From: Prochlorococcus sp. AG-363-P15
GTDB taxonomy: Bacteria > Cyanobacteriota > Cyanobacteriia > PCC-6307 > Cyanobiaceae
Assembly (NCBI GenBank): GCA_003278175.1
Contig: QCGF01000005.1
Span: 1 to 45,419 of the forward strand
Direction: 5' to 3'
Length of the DNA: 45,419 bases
The notes under the pieces are model-generated. The model did no database searches. It had not been told where the DNA came from and saw only the letters and a list, made by a program, of their open reading frames with translations. Numbering within the stretch: position 1 is the first letter of the stretch; the number at the start of each line of letters is the position of its first letter. Positions 29,294-37,965 of this stretch are shown here, one piece after another. A program made the position numbers and the translations under genes.

Positions 29294-31114
29294 TCAGGAT
29301 CCAGCGTATTGCCAAAGAATTAGTCCAGGAATCATAAAAGTCATTAAAGCTGTTAAGCCAATACCGTATCTAGTCACATCAAAGAAACGATACCTCCCAG
29401 GACCAAAAACCATGAGATTAGTTTGATAACCCATTGGTGTCAGAAAAGATTGGCTAGCCCCAAAAAGAACAGTAAGCAAAAGAGCAGTGGGGGGCAAGTT
29501 CATATTTGTTGAAAGTTGAATAGCAACTGGTACAAAAAGAGCTACAGAAGCCGCATTACTAATAAACTGAGTCAAGATGGTTGTTGCCAAAAATACCATT
29601 AACAAAGCGATATAAGTGGGCAAACCTTCCAAGCAATATTCAAGAATGCCTGCAAAGGCATCAGCCAAGCCAGTATCTTGCATCGCGACGCTAAAGCTAG
29701 ATAATGATCCCAAAAGTAGGATTACATCTAAGCGAATAGAGCTCAAAGCTTCGGCTGGTCGAATACATCCACCTATCACCATGGCTATTACCGCCATAAG
29801 TACAGCTGCAACAAGAGGCAATGAAGTCAGTGTTGGCACTATCAGCATCGACAATGCAATTGCAATCGCTATTGGCTTGCGTCGAATGGTTGGCAAATCA
29901 TTCTCTAATTGGTCCAAGACAAGCAAGTCATTACTGGCCTGTAGGCCTCGAATTGAATCCAAAGGTGCCTGAAGTAACAAAACATCGCCTTCTCGCAATA
30001 TTGCTTTGCCTAATCGTTCTTGAACTGTCTGCTGACCACGTCTTAGAGCCAAAACAGTTGCATTGTGACGTTGTCTAAATCGAAGCTCACGCAAACTAGC
30101 ACCAGCCAATGTTGACCCTGAAGGAAGAAGCACTTCGACAGTTTTTTGGCCTTCACCAGAAAATGCTTCTGCTGACATCGATTTATCTTCCTGAGTTCTT
30201 TGAGCCAACTGCACAGTATGTTCCTGCTGCAATCTAAGAAGGTCTGCACGTGTTACTCGCAACAATAATCGATCTCCTGGCTCAATCGTACGATCAGCCA
30301 AAGGTGGCAGAAGCCTTTGCTCATCTCTTTGAAGCTCAAGAACGTCGACATCAAAACGACGCTGCAATCTACTATTATGAAGAGATTGACCTACCAAATT
30401 GGAATCATAAGGAATCGTCACCTCTGTGAAGTAGCCAGTTTGGTCACTACTACCTACTAATTGATTGTCATCGCGACCACGGTCGGGCAATAAACCTTTA
30501 GGAACCAACAACATATATGCAGTACCAACTAACCATATAGGCACCCCAATTGCTGTAAAGCTAAACAACTCCAAGGATCCATAACCCAATTGCTCACTAA
30601 TATCACTTACAAGCAGGTTCACCGAGCTACCTAAAAGAGTCAATGTTCCACCTAACACTGTTGCGAATGAAAGAGGCAACAAAACACGTGATGGAGACAA
30701 CCTCCTTCGAACACACCAGGCTTCTATAACAGGCAACAAAGAAGCAACAACAGGAGTGTTAGGCACTACCCCTGAAATTGGAGCAACAACTAGCCCTAAT
30801 AGTGCAATTAAACGGCGTGGCGTTCGAATACGTTCAGAAGCAATTAATTCCCTCAGACGATCCAAAGCACCGCTTTTAAAGAGAGCCGCAGAAACTGCAA
30901 ATAACCCCATCAAAGTAATCAACGCAGGGCTGCCAAAACCTGCCAAAGCTTTCTGAGGCGACAGCACACCTGAAGCCATCAACAAAGCCAAACTCAACAA
31001 TCCAGTGAGCTCAGGTGCCAAGGCATTACTAATAAAAAGGACGACAGCCAAAACCAAAACACCTATCGTGATAAGTGCTTGTGTACTTTGTAGAACAGCG
31101 ATGAGCTCATTCAT
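29294..31114 (-). CDS. SLC13/DASS-family permease with two internal TrkA_C (RCK_C) domains
   Basis: Multi-TM ends, GVVPNTPVVASLLP, central VTIPYDSNLVGQSLHNSRLQRRFDVDVLEL and VLLPSGSTLAGASLRELRFRQRHNATVLAL repeats. Confidence 0.88.
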   Translation of the reverse strand: MNELIAVLQSTQALITIGVLVLAVVLFISNALAPELTGLLSLALLMASGVLSPQKALAGFGSPALITLMGLFAVSAALFKSGALDRLRELIASERIRTPRRLIALLGLVVAPISGVVPNTPVVASLLPVIEAWCVRRRLSPSRVLLPLSFATVLGGTLTLLGSSVNLLVSDISEQLGYGSLELFSFTAIGVPIWLVGTAYMLLVPKGLLPDRGRDDNQLVGSSDQTGYFTEVTIPYDSNLVGQSLHNSRLQRRFDVDVLELQRDEQRLLPPLADRTIEPGDRLLLRVTRADLLRLQQEHTVQLAQRTQEDKSMSAEAFSGEGQKTVEVLLPSGSTLAGASLRELRFRQRHNATVLALRRGQQTVQERLGKAILREGDVLLLQAPLDSIRGLQASNDLLVLDQLENDLPTIRRKPIAIAIALSMLIVPTLTSLPLVAAVLMAVIAMVIGGCIRPAEALSSIRLDVILLLGSLSSFSVAMQDTGLADAFAGILEYCLEGLPTYIALLMVFLATTILTQFISNAASVALFVPVAIQLSTNMNLPPTALLLTVLFGASQSFLTPMGYQTNLMVFGPGRYRFFDVTRYGIGLTALMTFMIPGLILWQYAGS

Positions 31115-32813
31115 GCTGGCTTTTCGTTTGTTGTGCTACTTGTAATTCTGAACATGCATCACCCCAGAACTTCTGACAAAGCCAAAGTTTGAGCCCCTGC
31201 AAACCAGAGCCAGTAGTGGCAGACACATAAATCACTGAATTGTCCAAGCAACTAATTGCTTCAAGAGAACTGCTATCACAGCAGTCAATCTTATTCGCAA
31301 CTACTTGGCGAGTGGCATTTACTCCCAACGAATCAAGAAGATCATTCACAGTATCCAATTGAAATTGCCAGTCAGGGCTTGAAATATCTACCACAAGCAG
31401 TAATAAATCTGCTTCAAGAGTTTCCTCAAGAGTTGATTGAAAGGCCTCCATTAAAGGAGCAGGCAACTCATGAAGAAAGCCCACTGTATCTGTGATCAAC
31501 AATTCATTAGGCGAGGAACCATGTCGAGGGAAGATCAATCTTCGTGTAGTTGGATCCAAAGTTGCAAACAGTTTGTTTTCCGCCAAAACTTGATTTTGAG
31601 AACTCAATTTACATAGAGCATTTAAAAGAGAAGATTTACCAGCATTTGTATAACCAACTAATGCTGTACGAAACAAACCCTTTCTTCGATTCCTAAGTTG
31701 AGAACGTTGTTTCTTGAGATGCTTTAAATCTCTTCCCAATCGTTCAATACGACTGAGGATTAAGCGGCGATCCTTTTCTAATTGAGTTTCACCAGGCCCT
31801 CGCGTTCCTATACCACCTCCCTGTCTCGAAAGAGTATGGCCACGCCCAACAAGTCTTGACTTTCGATAACGAAGTTGAGCAAGTTCTACCTGAAGACGAC
31901 CAGCAGCACTCGAGGCCCTTTGGGCAAAAATATCCAAAATTAATTCGCTCCTGTCCATCACAGGAGATGCCAACAATCTTTCTATATTTCTTGCTTGAGA
32001 AGGGGTCAATTCTCTATCGACAATAACTAAAGACGCATTTTCACGTCTCACTTGTAAAGCTACCTCTTGTAATTTACCTATCCCCCATATTGTTTGCGGA
32101 TTAAAATTAACCGACTTTTGACGAGCAATTGCGACCGGGATAGCACCTGCACTTCTAACCAAACCCTCTAATTCAGACAAGTCTCGTTCACTTCTAATTA
32201 CACTTTTGCCGACAAGAGTTAATAGCAATACACGTTCCTTGGAATCAACCAACTGAAAAGAAGATTTCTTTTCACAATGATTAATTGGTGCTTGACCCTT
32301 ACAAATTGTAGCCAAATCATTCTCTTCCAAAAGTTTCCATCCAGCTTGCACATTTGCGTCAAGAATCCATACAGAAGCAGGCCTAATTCCCCCAGGATTT
32401 CTAAAAGGAGAAAATCTTAACCAGCAAACTGGAGACAGGTCTAAAGCAACAATGGCATCGCGTTGCACACAGGAAAAATCTTTCCAATTATCTGAGAAAA
32501 GACAACTAACAAGACGCCAATCTTGAATTTGGTCGCGTCTACCCTCTGGGACATGAGACAAGAGATTCCCTGAATGATCCAAGGAGCCCACCCAAAGCAA
32601 TCTGCATAATCCACGAACATCAATGATCATGTGTAGGGATTGCTTTAAAGCAAGAGCCTCTTCAGCAAGATCTTCAAGAATTAAAATGTCTGCTCTTGCA
32701 CTTGCCGAGTGTCTCCGATGAAGCAGCACTTCAAGACGACGCTGTTGCGACGGCCGTAAACCCTTCACCCTCCCAACGAGATGTGCTTGTTTCAATTTTT
32801 CAATAAGCAGCAA
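31107..32813 (-). CDS. hflX: GTPase HflX
   Basis: RGPGETQLEKDRRLILSRI, ALVGYTNAGKSSLLNAL, FATLDPTTRRL, DTVGFLHELP. Confidence 0.95.
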   Translation of the reverse strand: MLLIEKLKQAHLVGRVKGLRPSQQRRLEVLLHRRHSASARADILILEDLAEEALALKQSLHMIIDVRGLCRLLWVGSLDHSGNLLSHVPEGRRDQIQDWRLVSCLFSDNWKDFSCVQRDAIVALDLSPVCWLRFSPFRNPGGIRPASVWILDANVQAGWKLLEENDLATICKGQAPINHCEKKSSFQLVDSKERVLLLTLVGKSVIRSERDLSELEGLVRSAGAIPVAIARQKSVNFNPQTIWGIGKLQEVALQVRRENASLVIVDRELTPSQARNIERLLASPVMDRSELILDIFAQRASSAAGRLQVELAQLRYRKSRLVGRGHTLSRQGGGIGTRGPGETQLEKDRRLILSRIERLGRDLKHLKKQRSQLRNRRKGLFRTALVGYTNAGKSSLLNALCKLSSQNQVLAENKLFATLDPTTRRLIFPRHGSSPNELLITDTVGFLHELPAPLMEAFQSTLEETLEADLLLLVVDISSPDWQFQLDTVNDLLDSLGVNATRQVVANKIDCCDSSSLEAISCLDNSVIYVSATTGSGLQGLKLWLCQKFWGDACSELQVAQQTKSQHE

Positions 32814-32905
32814 AAGATGACCGGACAGCCATAGACAACTTTTGTTTGTAGATAGATACTAGAACCTATGAATTTTGTATTTGAGCCAGCCTAGACGCAA
32901 CAAGA

Positions 32906-32928
32906 TAAGTAAGTAAGTAAGTAAGTAA
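32906..32928. repeat. Tetranucleotide microsatellite (TAAG)5.75
   Basis: Direct read: taagtaagtaagtaagtaagtaa in the hflX-cysH divergent spacer. Confidence 0.97.
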
Positions 32929-32981
32929 TGATTACATAATCTAAATCAAGCTTTATAAACTCGATATTAGATGATGGTTAC

Positions 32982-33767
32982 ATGACTAAAGAATCCAACA
33001 CTAAAGCTGATGAGGTCCAACCAAATAAAGAGTTGGACATGTCTGAAATACTCGACATTCCTTTGGAAGAAGCACGCAATCATTTAAGTCAATTGCGTGC
33101 CGAAGAACGTCTTGCTTGGGCCTTCGGGCAATTTGGCGAAAGCTTTGCCCTTACAACTAGCTTTGGAATTCAATCAGCTGTGATGCTTCACATGCTCCAT
33201 ACCCTCAGAGGTGGAGCTGAAATACCAGTAATTTGGATTGATACCGGTTATTTGCCCCAAGAAACCTACTGCTATGCAGAAACACTAAACAATCAACTAG
33301 GACTCGATATAAGAGCAAAGCAAAGTCCAATATCACCAGCAAGAATGGAAGCTTTATATGGCAAGCTTTGGGAAACAAACTCCGAGGAAGATATAGAAAA
33401 ATATCACCTCATACGCAAAGTCAAACCACTTGAACAAGCTTTGAATGATCTAAATGTGCAATGTTGGGCCAGTGGTGTACGTGGGAATCAAACTGATCAT
33501 CGTCGCTCAATGACTTTCTTAGATCAAATTCGTGGCCGTTTTTCATTAAGGCCACTTCTCGAATGGACGAACAAAGATATTTTTTATTACATGCAAAACA
33601 ATAACTTACCTCAACATCCCCTTTTCGAGAAAGGTTACTCATCAGTAGGGGATTGGCATTCCAGTGCTCCAGATAGTGAAAAAACCAAAGGAAGAGAAAC
33701 ACGGTTCGGAGGACTCAAGCAAGAGTGTGGAATACATGTTCAAGGATTACTAGGAGACGGTATCTAA
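32982..33767 (+). CDS. cysH: Phosphoadenylyl-sulfate reductase
   Basis: ALTTSFGIQSAVMLHML, VIWIDTGYLPQETY, C-terminal ECGIHVQGLLGDGI. Confidence 0.93.
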   Translation: MTKESNTKADEVQPNKELDMSEILDIPLEEARNHLSQLRAEERLAWAFGQFGESFALTTSFGIQSAVMLHMLHTLRGGAEIPVIWIDTGYLPQETYCYAETLNNQLGLDIRAKQSPISPARMEALYGKLWETNSEEDIEKYHLIRKVKPLEQALNDLNVQCWASGVRGNQTDHRRSMTFLDQIRGRFSLRPLLEWTNKDIFYYMQNNNLPQHPLFEKGYSSVGDWHSSAPDSEKTKGRETRFGGLKQECGIHVQGLLGDGI

Positions 33768-33769
33768 AA

Positions 33770-34471
33770 GTGCCAGGAAAGAAATGTTGCCTTTTAATTG
33801 GCAATAGTCGATGGCATTGGGCAGTCAACAATGCTGAAGGCTGGCATTACTCGCATACAAAGCCTGATGCAGCAGCGTTTAAAGCACTCAAAATCCCATT
33901 AGTAGCTTGGGCAGCCGTTGGGCCAATACCAAAAGATATTTTATTAAATCCCAAACAACAACTTTCACTCAAAGATATTCCTCTTAAAAACTTACCTCCT
34001 TGGTTAGGGATTGATAGGGCTTTAGCTGGTTGGGGAGCCTTTCAAAAATCAAAGTCCTCTGCAATCAAGTCAGGCGAACTACTGGTGGCTGATGCAGGAA
34101 CAGTGTTAAGCCTGACGCGAATAACTACTCAGGGAGAATTTGCAGGAGGACAGTTAATTGCCGGTTTACAACTACAACTAACAGCTATGGCAAATGGAAC
34201 TAAAAATCTAAAAAATCCAGGCCCAGGACTTTCCAGTACAGCAAAATTTCCATTCACAACTGCTGAGGCAATGCAAAGAGGAAGCCTTCAAGCATTAGTA
34301 GGTGCACTTCAAGAAGCAACCAGAGAGACAAAAATGTCTCTCTGGTTGTGTGGAGGTGATTCTCCCATTTTGGTCGAAGAACTCAAAAAGCGGAACACAA
34401 AAGTGATCCACCATCCCAATCTCGTACTAGAGGCAATGGTAGACATAGAAAAGCAGCTTAATCAAGACTGA
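33770..34471 (+). CDS. coaX: Type III pantothenate kinase
   Basis: GTG start; CCLLIGNSRWHWAV, GIDRALAGWGAF, LLVADAGTVLSLTRI, GGQLIAGLQLQ. Confidence 0.85.
   Translation: MPGKKCCLLIGNSRWHWAVNNAEGWHYSHTKPDAAAFKALKIPLVAWAAVGPIPKDILLNPKQQLSLKDIPLKNLPPWLGIDRALAGWGAFQKSKSSAIKSGELLVADAGTVLSLTRITTQGEFAGGQLIAGLQLQLTAMANGTKNLKNPGPGLSSTAKFPFTTAEAMQRGSLQALVGALQEATRETKMSLWLCGGDSPILVEELKKRNTKVIHHPNLVLEAMVDIEKQLNQD
34317..34348. other. Perfect 14-bp inverted repeat, 4-nt loop, inside coaX
   Basis: CAACCAGAGAGACA-AAAA-TGTCTCTCTGGTTG read directly. Confidence 0.97.
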
Positions 34472-34925
34472 GGTCTTTCAGTATCTGGTTGGCCATACTA
34501 TCTGCCTTTACTTTTCGATAAATAATTTCGATTTTGCCTTCAGTGTCAATGACAAAAGTATGTCTCATCATTCCCATATATTCACGCCCCATAAACTTTT
34601 TCATCCCATAGCTTTCATAAGAGGTAGCAACTGGACAAGGCTCCTCATCAGTTAAGAGTACAAAGGGTAGCTCGTACTTATTTATAAATTTCAAATGAGA
34701 TGGTGCGCCATCTTTGCTTATCCCAAGAACCTTGATTTGATTGCTCTTAAAATGATGCCAAAGGTCACGAAAATTACACGCTTCCTTTGTGCAACCAGGA
34801 GTCTGGTCTTTCGGATAAAAATAAATCACCACTCGCTCGCCTTGCAAGGATGACAAACTGACTGGAATGCCATCCTGATTGGGGAGAGTGAAATCTGGTG
34901 CCAAATCACCAACTTGAAGAGTCAT
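34458..34925 (-). CDS. bcp: Bcp-type thioredoxin-dependent peroxiredoxin
   Basis: MTLQVGDLAPDFTLPNQDG, FYPKDQTPGCTKEACNFRD; ATG at 34925 preferred over upstream ORF start. Confidence 0.93.
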   Translation of the reverse strand: MTLQVGDLAPDFTLPNQDGIPVSLSSLQGERVVIYFYPKDQTPGCTKEACNFRDLWHHFKSNQIKVLGISKDGAPSHLKFINKYELPFVLLTDEEPCPVATSYESYGMKKFMGREYMGMMRHTFVIDTEGKIEIIYRKVKADSMANQILKDLSLD

Positions 34926-34978
34926 TGCCAGGAATTGAATCAAAGAAGCCAAGCGTACTAGCGCTTTGGTTCTTTCCA

Positions 34979-35587
34979 ATGCATGCTCCCCTCAAACCAA
35001 TCACAAAAACAGAAACAAAATGGGCCCATCAATTGCCTACAAAACGTTCAAGGCAATTCCAGCATTCCAGAGGCTATGTACGAAAAGCCTTGTCAGAAAT
35101 GTGGGACATGCAAGCTTTAGAGATACCGTTGCATGCAGAACCAGGAAAGCCTCCAGAACTTTCGCCAGGCTGGGGGAACATCAGCTTCAGCCATTGCTCT
35201 GATGGACTCTTGATTGGCTGGTCCCCAAAGCAAATCGGAGTCGATATAGAAAGGGCAGATAGATCTTTTAAGGCAAATCAAATCCAAATGCGCTATTTCT
35301 CAGAAACTGAAAAACAAGATCTAATGGACTTAAAACCAGAAGTTCTGCGAGCAGAAGTATTGAAAAAATGGGTTATCAAAGAAGCAGCTATAAAATGGCA
35401 AAAAGGAAATCTTGCAAACGACATCTCACAATGGATATTTTGTGAAGATACTCATGTCGCTGTACATCAATCTCTTGGATTCCAAACAAATCTACAGTTC
35501 CTTCACTATTACAACTGGTATCTAGCAATTGCATATAATGCAACTCTTCATAAGAATCCCATGATTATTTGTCAAAAGCATTGCTAA
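34979..35587 (+). CDS. 4'-phosphopantetheinyl transferase (Sfp/HetI-type)
   Basis: ISFSHCSDGLLIGWSPKQIGVDIERADR...FSETEKQDL...LKKWVIKEAAIKW. Confidence 0.92.
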   Translation: MHAPLKPITKTETKWAHQLPTKRSRQFQHSRGYVRKALSEMWDMQALEIPLHAEPGKPPELSPGWGNISFSHCSDGLLIGWSPKQIGVDIERADRSFKANQIQMRYFSETEKQDLMDLKPEVLRAEVLKKWVIKEAAIKWQKGNLANDISQWIFCEDTHVAVHQSLGFQTNLQFLHYYNWYLAIAYNATLHKNPMIICQKHC

Positions 35588-35633
35588 AAAATTCCTTTAA
35601 AAGCCTCTCCGAAAAAAAAGAAAATTATCGCTA

Positions 35634-37841
35634 TTAGCTAGATTCATGAAGTCGACCGATTATTATTTGATGAGTTAATGTCTGGGATATATATTGATTA
35701 TTCAATCTATAGAGAAGTTTTTTAAATAGAATCAAATGAGATTCTTTGAGATTTCCTACTAATAATTTATGATATCGACTACCTTTCTTCAGCCATCTAT
35801 TATCTAGTTCCTGAGTAACTTTGAGTTTCAATGATTCCTCCCATTCATCCTTCTCTAAACTCCAACCAAATTCCTCAAGTCTATTTAACAAAAAAGTATC
35901 ATTATGCTGAGATAAAAACCAGTTTTTCTCCAGCTCTATCAACTCCTCTAAAAGTTGATTTTCATCATTAGTTAATTCACTTTTAGACAATTTCTCAGAT
36001 AAAGCTCGAGCAGGACCGATTTTTGGGAAAGTCAATAATAATCTTAAGCCTGAGTCAAGATTGCATTTTCTAGTAATTTGATTCCACAACCTATCAACTT
36101 TTTCACTTCCTAAGTCATCAGAATGTATCCTTCCTCCAACCCATTCAAACTTACAATCATCAGTTAGTTGATTAATTAATTCGCCATTCTCATGGATTAA
36201 AGTTGGTCTGTCCAAAGGATCTAAAATATCAACCTGGCCAGACAAGCGAGACAAGTCACCTTGTGAATTAGTCAAAATAGTGACTCCACCTTCTCGAACA
36301 CTTTGGAGAGGAGTAACAGCCCATAGAAGCGAGCGTCCAAGGACTAAAACACGATCATGTCGTTGCCAACTAACGCCAGACCACAATTTTTCCAAAAGCA
36401 CTTCAAGCCTTTTGCTCTCCTGAGTGAGCTGACGTTGTACCCATCTCTCTAAATGAGGTGTGTCAGGACCACTACTTAAAAACAAAGGATTTTCTTTGCT
36501 TACCTCAAATACTGAGGCAAGCTGAGCAGCTCTTCTTTCAAAGATAGTGAGTCGACGTTGTCCTTCCCATCCCTGTTGACTGGGCTTCCAAAATACCTCT
36601 CCCTGGAGTTGTTGAGGTAAATATTGCTGTGCAATCCAATGCTCCGCAAAGTTATGTGGATAACGGTAACCAATACCATCTCCAAAAGCAGTTTTATCTC
36701 GATGAGCATCACGCAAATGACTAGGAACTTCCTGCCTCTGAACTGAACGTACAGCCTTTTGAGCTTCAAAAAATGCCATCACGCTATTACTTTTCTCGGT
36801 AGTAGCTAAATAAAGAGCCGACTGTGCAAGTAGATATACGCCCTCTGGTAAACCAATTCTTTCAAAACCCGCTGCACAAGCTTCTACAACAACAATCGCT
36901 TGAGGATCAGCTAGGCCAATATCTTCGCTAGCTGCAATCAACATACGTCTAAAGATAAATCTGGGATTTTCCCCAGCTTCTAACATCCGAGCTAACCAAA
37001 ACAAAGCAGCATCAGGATCTGAGCCACGCAAAGATTTAATAAATGCACTGATGGTGTCAAAATGCGCGTCTCCTTGCTTGTCATAGAGCACTGCGCGCTC
37101 CTGAATAGATTCTTCTGCGATGGCAAGATCAATATGAATGATTCCATCTGAATCTCTCGGTGTGCTTTCTACTGCTAGCTCAAGAGCATTCAACAAACTG
37201 CGTGCATCTCCATTCGCTACGTCAACCAAATGACTTGCTGCATCATTATTAATCTGAACCTTGCTAGACCCATATCCATACTCAGTGTCTTGTAAAGCTC
37301 GATGAATTAGCCTATGTAAATCATCAGAGCCAAGATGTTGTAGCCGAAATAATCTAGAACGACTCACTAGAGCTTTGTTGACCTCAAAATAAGGATTTTC
37401 CGTTGTTGCTCCAATAAGTGTCAAAGTTCCATTTTCAACCCAAGGCAAAAGAGCATCTTGTTGTGCACTATTAAAGCGGTGTACCTCATCAATAAAAAGA
37501 ATTGTCCGTAGACCATGCCGCTCTAATCGCTGCCTGGCAGCATCAACCTCAATCCTCAACTCTTTAACACCTGACAAGACAGCATTCAAAACACTAAAAT
37601 GACAACGAGTATTCAATGCAATAATCCTAGCCAAAGTTGTTTTACCAACACCTGGAGGCCCATGTAAAAGCAAGTTACCAACTCGGTCAGCAGCTATGGC
37701 TCTCCGTAATAGACGTCCTTCAGCTAAGATGGCACTCTGACCAACAAAGTCATCTAACGTCTTTGGCCTAAGACGTTCTGCCAGTGGAGCATTCCGTTTC
37801 CGGTACTCCTCTCCTTGAAAAGTAAATAGATCCGAAGCCAA
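35634..37841 (-). CDS. rarA: RarA/MgsA AAA+ ATPase fused to a C-terminal domain of unknown function
   Basis: PLAERLRPKTLDDFVGQ, HGPPGVGKTTLARII, FIDEVHRFNSAQQDALLPWVENG, GATTENPYFEVN; about 300 aa extra at C-terminus. Confidence 0.92.
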   Translation of the reverse strand: MASDLFTFQGEEYRKRNAPLAERLRPKTLDDFVGQSAILAEGRLLRRAIAADRVGNLLLHGPPGVGKTTLARIIALNTRCHFSVLNAVLSGVKELRIEVDAARQRLERHGLRTILFIDEVHRFNSAQQDALLPWVENGTLTLIGATTENPYFEVNKALVSRSRLFRLQHLGSDDLHRLIHRALQDTEYGYGSSKVQINNDAASHLVDVANGDARSLLNALELAVESTPRDSDGIIHIDLAIAEESIQERAVLYDKQGDAHFDTISAFIKSLRGSDPDAALFWLARMLEAGENPRFIFRRMLIAASEDIGLADPQAIVVVEACAAGFERIGLPEGVYLLAQSALYLATTEKSNSVMAFFEAQKAVRSVQRQEVPSHLRDAHRDKTAFGDGIGYRYPHNFAEHWIAQQYLPQQLQGEVFWKPSQQGWEGQRRLTIFERRAAQLASVFEVSKENPLFLSSGPDTPHLERWVQRQLTQESKRLEVLLEKLWSGVSWQRHDRVLVLGRSLLWAVTPLQSVREGGVTILTNSQGDLSRLSGQVDILDPLDRPTLIHENGELINQLTDDCKFEWVGGRIHSDDLGSEKVDRLWNQITRKCNLDSGLRLLLTFPKIGPARALSEKLSKSELTNDENQLLEELIELEKNWFLSQHNDTFLLNRLEEFGWSLEKDEWEESLKLKVTQELDNRWLKKGSRYHKLLVGNLKESHLILFKKLLYRLNNQYISQTLTHQIIIGRLHESS

Positions 37842-37965
37842 TATGAATTAAGGCCACATCATTATTCTCCCTCTAAATTGATATTCTTCTAAAAATAATT
37901 GCAGATCGAAACCTGCCTTGATCAAGGTCAGGAATTTTCTAAAGCTATATACAGTATGTGAAAAC

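Noticed and set aside
33770-33830. CoaX lacking the canonical Asp of DxGNT as evidence of inactivation
   Set aside because: The LLIGNSRWHWA form is, as I recall, usual for cyanobacterial CoaX, so not treated as a defect.
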